Positions 60,675 through 64,000 of a stretch of DNA of 64,000 nucleotides are shown here, piece by piece; the first letter of the stretch is position 1, and every line of letters begins with the position of its first letter. Source of the stretch: Fabrea salina (lineage: Eukaryota; Ciliophora; Heterotrichea; Heterotrichida; Fabreidae); contig JALIHJ010000005.1 in NCBI GenBank assembly GCA_022984795.1, forward strand, positions 62,001-126,000, read 5' to 3'. A program made the position numbers and the translations under genes. The notes under the pieces are model-generated. The model ran no database searches and was not told the DNA's origin. It was given only the letters and a program-made list of their open reading frames with translations.

Positions 60675-61586
60675 TTACTTAAAGTTAATGTTGGAGGCTA
60701 AGCATTGAGTGAAAGAACTCAAAAAGCCTCCATGCAGAACAGGCTTGATTCCTCCCCATTTAAGAGTGTTTTTGACGAACCTCTGGGCTTCAGCTGGCTT
60801 AGCGTCGCAAGAAATAGAAGCTCGCACAGAATGAATGTAAACACCCAAAGATTCGTACTTAGCATGGTAGCAAAGGCTCAAAGCGTCTAAAAACATCATT
60901 CCTGAGTAGTTGAGGGGGTCCTTGTAGTCCATTCTGGAAGGAGCAGTCACGTTGTAAACAAGACCTGAGTTCTTACTGACCATTAATCTGATCACTTTTT
61001 GCATAGCTATTGCGGGTGTCACTACGTTTTGGCAAATCCGGTTTGTTACTTCTTCGTCGGACAAGTAGTGAATTAGGTTTTCTCTTGGAAGAATAGAACT
61101 TATGTTAACTAGAATTCCGATTTTCTTGGACCTAATGTTGTCGTTGATAGCTGCAGTGAGCTTTTTAAAGTCGGTATCGGCATTAATTGTGAGTGTGAAG
61201 TGAAGGATTTCTAAGTCTGGCCGGTTGATTTCTTGGATAGCTTTTTCTAGTTTGCTGAGACTATCTCCAAAAAGAACCAGCTTATAGTTCCTCTGGGCCA
61301 GTTCAAGGGCAAACTGCTTCCCCATTTCAGTGTCAGCCCCGACAATTACTGCCCATTCTTCTTCACTAGGAGTTGTTAAAGACTTTTTCTGAGGCATCAG
61401 GCACTTAATTCCAGTGACTAATAAATTGGAAAGTTTTCCATAAACTTTATAACCACCATAAGCAGCTAGCAACAAAACTAGCTTTCCTGGAATCTTAATT
61501 TTGTACCCCCACTGCTTGTACACCAAGTGGAAAGTTGGATACAACATAGTTCCAAGGAAAGGAATGTTCAGCTGGTTGCCTTCCAT
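60675..61586 (-). CDS. Membrane SDR (17beta-HSD12/KAR-like), probably inactive
   Basis: 303 residues. N-terminal hydrophobic anchor (GKLVLLLAAYGGYKVYGKL), then a short-chain dehydrogenase core: VIVGADTEMGKQFALELAQR in place of TGATDGIG, ILVNISSILPRE for the NN.G strand, VYNVTAPSRMDYKDPLNYSG for the SxxxY site. The catalytic pattern YxxxK reads YSGMM, so the Lys is lost. The closest group by the DPLNYSG spacing and anchor is the HSD17B12/3-keto-acyl reductase family of very-long-chain fatty-acid elongation in the ER. With the Lys gone, either a non-enzymatic role or a shifted catalytic residue must be assumed. It is 13 bp head-to-head with the Mpo1-like gene. Confidence 0.82.
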   Translation of the reverse strand: MEGNQLNIPFLGTMLYPTFHLVYKQWGYKIKIPGKLVLLLAAYGGYKVYGKLSNLLVTGIKCLMPQKKSLTTPSEEEWAVIVGADTEMGKQFALELAQRNYKLVLFGDSLSKLEKAIQEINRPDLEILHFTLTINADTDFKKLTAAINDNIRSKKIGILVNISSILPRENLIHYLSDEEVTNRICQNVVTPAIAMQKVIRLMVSKNSGLVYNVTAPSRMDYKDPLNYSGMMFLDALSLCYHAKYESLGVYIHSVRASISCDAKPAEAQRFVKNTLKWGGIKPVLHGGFLSSFTQCLASNINFK

Positions 61587-61599
61587 TTATTATATAGGG
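61587..61599. promoter_or_regulatory. 13-bp divergent spacer SDR / Mpo1-like
   Basis: TTATTATATAGGG. One TTATATAG core between two lipid-metabolism genes, which might be co-regulated. Confidence 0.45.
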
Positions 61600-62127
61600 A
61601 TGCTTGAATTCTCGCAAGACATTGAAAGCCTCTACGTGAGTTACGGCAAGTACCACGCTAACCACATAAACCAAATCATCCATGTAGTTTTTGTTCCGGT
61701 AATAGTTTGTTCCGCAATGAGCGGAATGCGTCACTTCCCACTGGGAGAAGAAACTAGCTCTTTACTGCAAGCCCACTTTGGACTTATTCCTTTGTTGGGA
61801 ATGCTAGGACTCTACCTTTACTTAGACTTTCTTTCTGGACTCATTTCAGTGGTGGTGTACCTAGGGTCTTATTTAGCTGGCAATTATCTTTATGAAGCAA
61901 CTGGCACAGAGCACCTACAGTACGTGCTGATAATCCAAGCAGTGGGGTGGGGGTCTCAGTTCGTCGGGCACGGAGTCTTTGAAAACAGACGCCCAGCTTT
62001 GATGGACAACATTTTGTTGACGCTTGCAGCTCCTCAGTTCGTTATAATAGAGTGCATGTTTTGGTTAGGCTACCGTCCTGAGCTCTACCAAAGGTGCAAA
62101 GAAAGGATTAAAGACAAAGCTAATTAG
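61600..62127 (+). CDS. Mpo1-like (DUF962) 2-hydroxy fatty-acid dioxygenase
   Basis: 175 residues; the ATG at 61600 (MLEFSQDIESLYVSYGKYHA) is chosen; the frame continues upstream into the SDR gene and is ignored. Conserved signature: YGKYHANHINQIIHVVFVPV (His cluster), LDFLSGLISVVVYL, then VGWGSQFVGHGVFENRRPAL with the second His. Four hydrophobic segments. In yeast Mpo1 shortens 2-hydroxy fatty acids (phytosphingosine breakdown) in the ER, using Fe2+. It sits opposite an ER-type SDR with a shared 13-bp promoter, both in very-long-chain lipid metabolism by homology. Confidence 0.88.
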   Translation: MLEFSQDIESLYVSYGKYHANHINQIIHVVFVPVIVCSAMSGMRHFPLGEETSSLLQAHFGLIPLLGMLGLYLYLDFLSGLISVVVYLGSYLAGNYLYEATGTEHLQYVLIIQAVGWGSQFVGHGVFENRRPALMDNILLTLAAPQFVIIECMFWLGYRPELYQRCKERIKDKAN

Positions 62128-62131
62128 TTTA

Positions 62132-64000
62132 TTACAAGTAAAAGTATAGGTCTCTTATAGGTCCGTGGACTTCGTGGCTTCCGTTTTCTACGTCGCCTCC
62201 GTCAAAGGTTGCTTTTTCAAATTCAAACTGAACTCCTTCTACAAAAGGATGGTTGTCGACAGAAGTGCCCCTGCATACAGGAGTTCCAGGCTTGTACTTA
62301 ACCCTAATCGTATACTGCTTTTCAGCTGCAATGAATACAGGGGGGTCTAGTGCCACTCTTACAAACCTACTTTCTTCGCCTACATTAATTAGGCTTTCTT
62401 TACTGGGGTGGTCGTAAACCTTAGCACTTTTAGTGCTGGGGCCTTCTCTGATTTGGATTTTTTTAATGGTCACTTTCCGGCTTTCGTCATAAGCGTTTCC
62501 AAGGCCTAAAGCAGACAAGTAAATTGGACTGCTTGACTTAAAAGTGATAGCTTCTACTTGTTTTCCGTCGTTGTTGACGTGCCAAGAGGACCCAAAGTTG
62601 CTGTACCTACTTATTTTGAATTCTTGGCCTTTGCCAGGCGAAGGAAGTGACTTTTTCTTTTCCACTATTTTAGGAAATATTAAGTTCATGAGTTCTTTGT
62701 ACTTGTCTAGCGAGTACTTGCTTTCAAGTGGAATGTAGTAAAAGTCAAAAATAGGTCCAGCTGTTTCGTTGTCCCCATTTCTTTTTTCGTTGCCTGACAT
62801 TTTGGACTTCATCGACTTAAAAACTATTCCGTCTGGCTGGTTGATAGTGGCTCCTCTGAACTTTTTGCCTTTGTAAGCTTTGCCTTCTCCCCTGATTACA
62901 AGTCGCACCGTGTAAACAGTGTTTGCGCAGATCTTAACAGGTCTTTCCATTTTGACTTTGACTACTGGGTTGGTGTCTGTGTGGTTGTACAGACAAGTAT
63001 TAATGCTTGAGTTGTAGATAACTGGTCCTGTGGTGCACCCTCCCAGTACCACTTGCATGTTTTCTAGCGTAATAAAGTTTCCCATCTTAACGCAGTTCCC
63101 CAAACCTACTCCTGTCAACAAAACTTCTTCACTGAAAGTAAAACTGAAACTATCTACTTGGTTTTCGCTGTTGAGGTGCCATTGCTTGTCGTGGCCTTCG
63201 AACCTACTTAACCTAGTTTCTCCTCCTGCCATTTCAGAAAGGTTCTCAGGCACTTCTCCTAACAGAAAAGCACTGCTAGCATCGTTGGAGGCTGTGTACA
63301 AGTCGAGAATTGGCCCTGTTTCCATGTTGTCATAAAACATTGCGTCAGCTTCCACACCACAAGTATGGACTTTAAAGTCTATTCCGTTGTAGTTGTTAAC
63401 AGCCCCTGTGAACTCTTGGCCAGTGTACAAACAAACCGGACCTTCAAGTTCTACCATGAGGGTGTACTCTTGGCCTGCTTTTAGCTTCATGGCTTTGCTC
63501 AAAGGTACTTGCTGACTAAAGCTTTCTTCAGAGTAAGTCAGAAGCGCTTCTGAAGAACTTTGGTAAATAGGAGCAGAGGAGTTGGACTTTCCCTGGAAAA
63601 TAGTTACTGAAGACACCGAACAAGCCTTTTTGTTGTTGTTGGGCTTTGCCATTCCAATGGCGTTCAGCAGCACTGCTCTTGAAAAAGAAAAGGTCAGTAA
63701 CTGGAACTGTCTCTCTGTGTTTATGCGGAACTCACCTCCCACTACTTTGAACCTACTGAACCGCAAGTCGCTTTCGTTGTTTTCTAAACTCATTTTAAAG
63801 TAAATGTCAAAGATAGGTCCATCGTCTGCGTTTTCTCCGTTTTTAACGTCTTCAGAGTCGTACACTGCTGACTTAAACTTAAAAGTAAGCCCGCTTTCTA
63901 CAGTTTTGGTGCGACTGGTAGAACCTCCTCTGAACACTCCTGCTTCGCCCTTAAGCACTACCCTGACAGTGTAGTCAGAGTCTTCGTTGAGTTCTAAGCA
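62132..64000 (-). CDS. Tandem PHR-domain protein, 5' end outside window
   Basis: The frame is open to the edge (622 residues seen). At least four PHR-like beta-sandwich units recur: RFSRFKVVGGEFRINTERQF, the SRFEGHDKQWHLNSENQVDS unit, the SRYSNFGSSWHVNNDGKQVE unit and the partial first one. Each includes FSFxxxVxLxxIGxG (e.g. FTFSEEVLLTGVGLGN), a YTV/YTLxV strand, and ends GPIxDLYxx (GPILDLYTAS, GPIFDFYYIP, GPIRDLYFYL). PHR domains occur in MYCBP2/Highwire and BTBD1; tandem forms without RING/BTB are typical of ciliates. Role: protein binding. The gene ends 4 nt from the Mpo1-like stop. Confidence 0.82.
   Translation of the reverse strand, partial: CLELNEDSDYTVRVVLKGEAGVFRGGSTSRTKTVESGLTFKFKSAVYDSEDVKNGENADDGPIFDIYFKMSLENNESDLRFSRFKVVGGEFRINTERQFQLLTFSFSRAVLLNAIGMAKPNNNKKACSVSSVTIFQGKSNSSAPIYQSSSEALLTYSEESFSQQVPLSKAMKLKAGQEYTLMVELEGPVCLYTGQEFTGAVNNYNGIDFKVHTCGVEADAMFYDNMETGPILDLYTASNDASSAFLLGEVPENLSEMAGGETRLSRFEGHDKQWHLNSENQVDSFSFTFSEEVLLTGVGLGNCVKMGNFITLENMQVVLGGCTTGPVIYNSSINTCLYNHTDTNPVVKVKMERPVKICANTVYTVRLVIRGEGKAYKGKKFRGATINQPDGIVFKSMKSKMSGNEKRNGDNETAGPIFDFYYIPLESKYSLDKYKELMNLIFPKIVEKKKSLPSPGKGQEFKISRYSNFGSSWHVNNDGKQVEAITFKSSSPIYLSALGLGNAYDESRKVTIKKIQIREGPSTKSAKVYDHPSKESLINVGEESRFVRVALDPPVFIAAEKQYTIRVKYKPGTPVCRGTSVDNHPFVEGVQFEFEKATFDGGDVENGSHEVHGPIRDLYFYL

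Noticed and set aside
62120-62135. GTAATAAACTAATTAG (minus strand) over the stop of the PHR gene
   Set aside because: The unspliced end GPIRDLYFYL matches the ends of earlier PHR repeats; the extension would read antisense to the Mpo1-like coding region.
1-64000. Mobile elements, virus-like insertions, CRISPR arrays, bacterial operons
   Set aside because: No transposase, integrase, reverse transcriptase, terminal repeat or direct-repeat array seen; every large frame belongs to host-type eukaryotic genes.

Overview
The window looks like a macronuclear chromosome segment of a heterotrich ciliate of the Stentor type. This is inferred from four things in the sequence. All three stop codons are used as stops (TGA ends the catalase; TAG and TAA end others) and none interrupts long genes, which argues against the reassigned codes of Paramecium, Tetrahymena, Euplotes and Blepharisma. 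Introns are only 15-16 nt long (GTAA...TTAG); six are supported here. Genes are packed with spacers of a few to a few tens of bases. The content is fully eukaryotic and rich in cilium-related families. No mobile element, virus-like element or CRISPR array was seen.

Layout. 44 protein genes (two cut by the window edges) and one tRNA-Pro fill about 96% of 64 kb. Positions 1-11 kb: phosphagen kinase with an N-terminal docking domain, tRNA-Pro(AGG), a TTC7-like TPR protein, a flavin monooxygenase, a Frag1/DRAM-type membrane protein, an ankyrin protein, CLEC16A-like, CRYZL1-like, NSA2 and PEX5. 11-22 kb: Sec14-like, DNAJB12-like, PUF protein, two unknowns, trehalose-6-phosphate synthase with a degenerate phosphatase domain, a carbohydrate-binding PPTC7-type phosphatase, and Hsp110. 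22-38 kb: CPLANE1-like, a tandem universal-stress protein, Polo-like kinase, a 2361-residue BEACH protein, a yellow/MRJP protein and eIF3d. 38-51 kb: SSNA1-like, a tubulin polyglutamylase, a U1-type zinc finger, a four-domain Ca2+ channel, glycogen phosphorylase and a mitochondrial ferredoxin. 51-64 kb: PPP1R36-like, catalase, a WDR5-like protein next to an SDG2/ATXR3-like SET methyltransferase, cytochrome c1, a RING/B-box protein, an SDR, an Mpo1-like protein and a tandem-PHR protein.

Functional threads: cilia and cytoskeleton (docking-domain phosphagen kinase, CPLANE1, SSNA1, TTLL, PPP1R36-like, Ca2+ channel); storage carbohydrate (TPS, glycan-binding phosphatase, glycogen phosphorylase); peroxisome (PEX5 and a catalase ending in SKM); histone H3K4 methylation (WDR5-like and SDG2-like). 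These are not operons; neighbours mostly have separate promoters.

The architecture is the most striking aspect. Divergent start codons are separated by as little as 9, 11, 13, 15 and 18 bp, each spacer carrying a TATA-like core. Convergent genes abut exactly twice and three times share the self-complementary tetranucleotide TTAA as the stop codon of both strands, so mature 3' ends must be antisense to the neighbour. No stretch longer than 300 bases lacks a gene; the longest spacer is 275 bp upstream of Hsp110.
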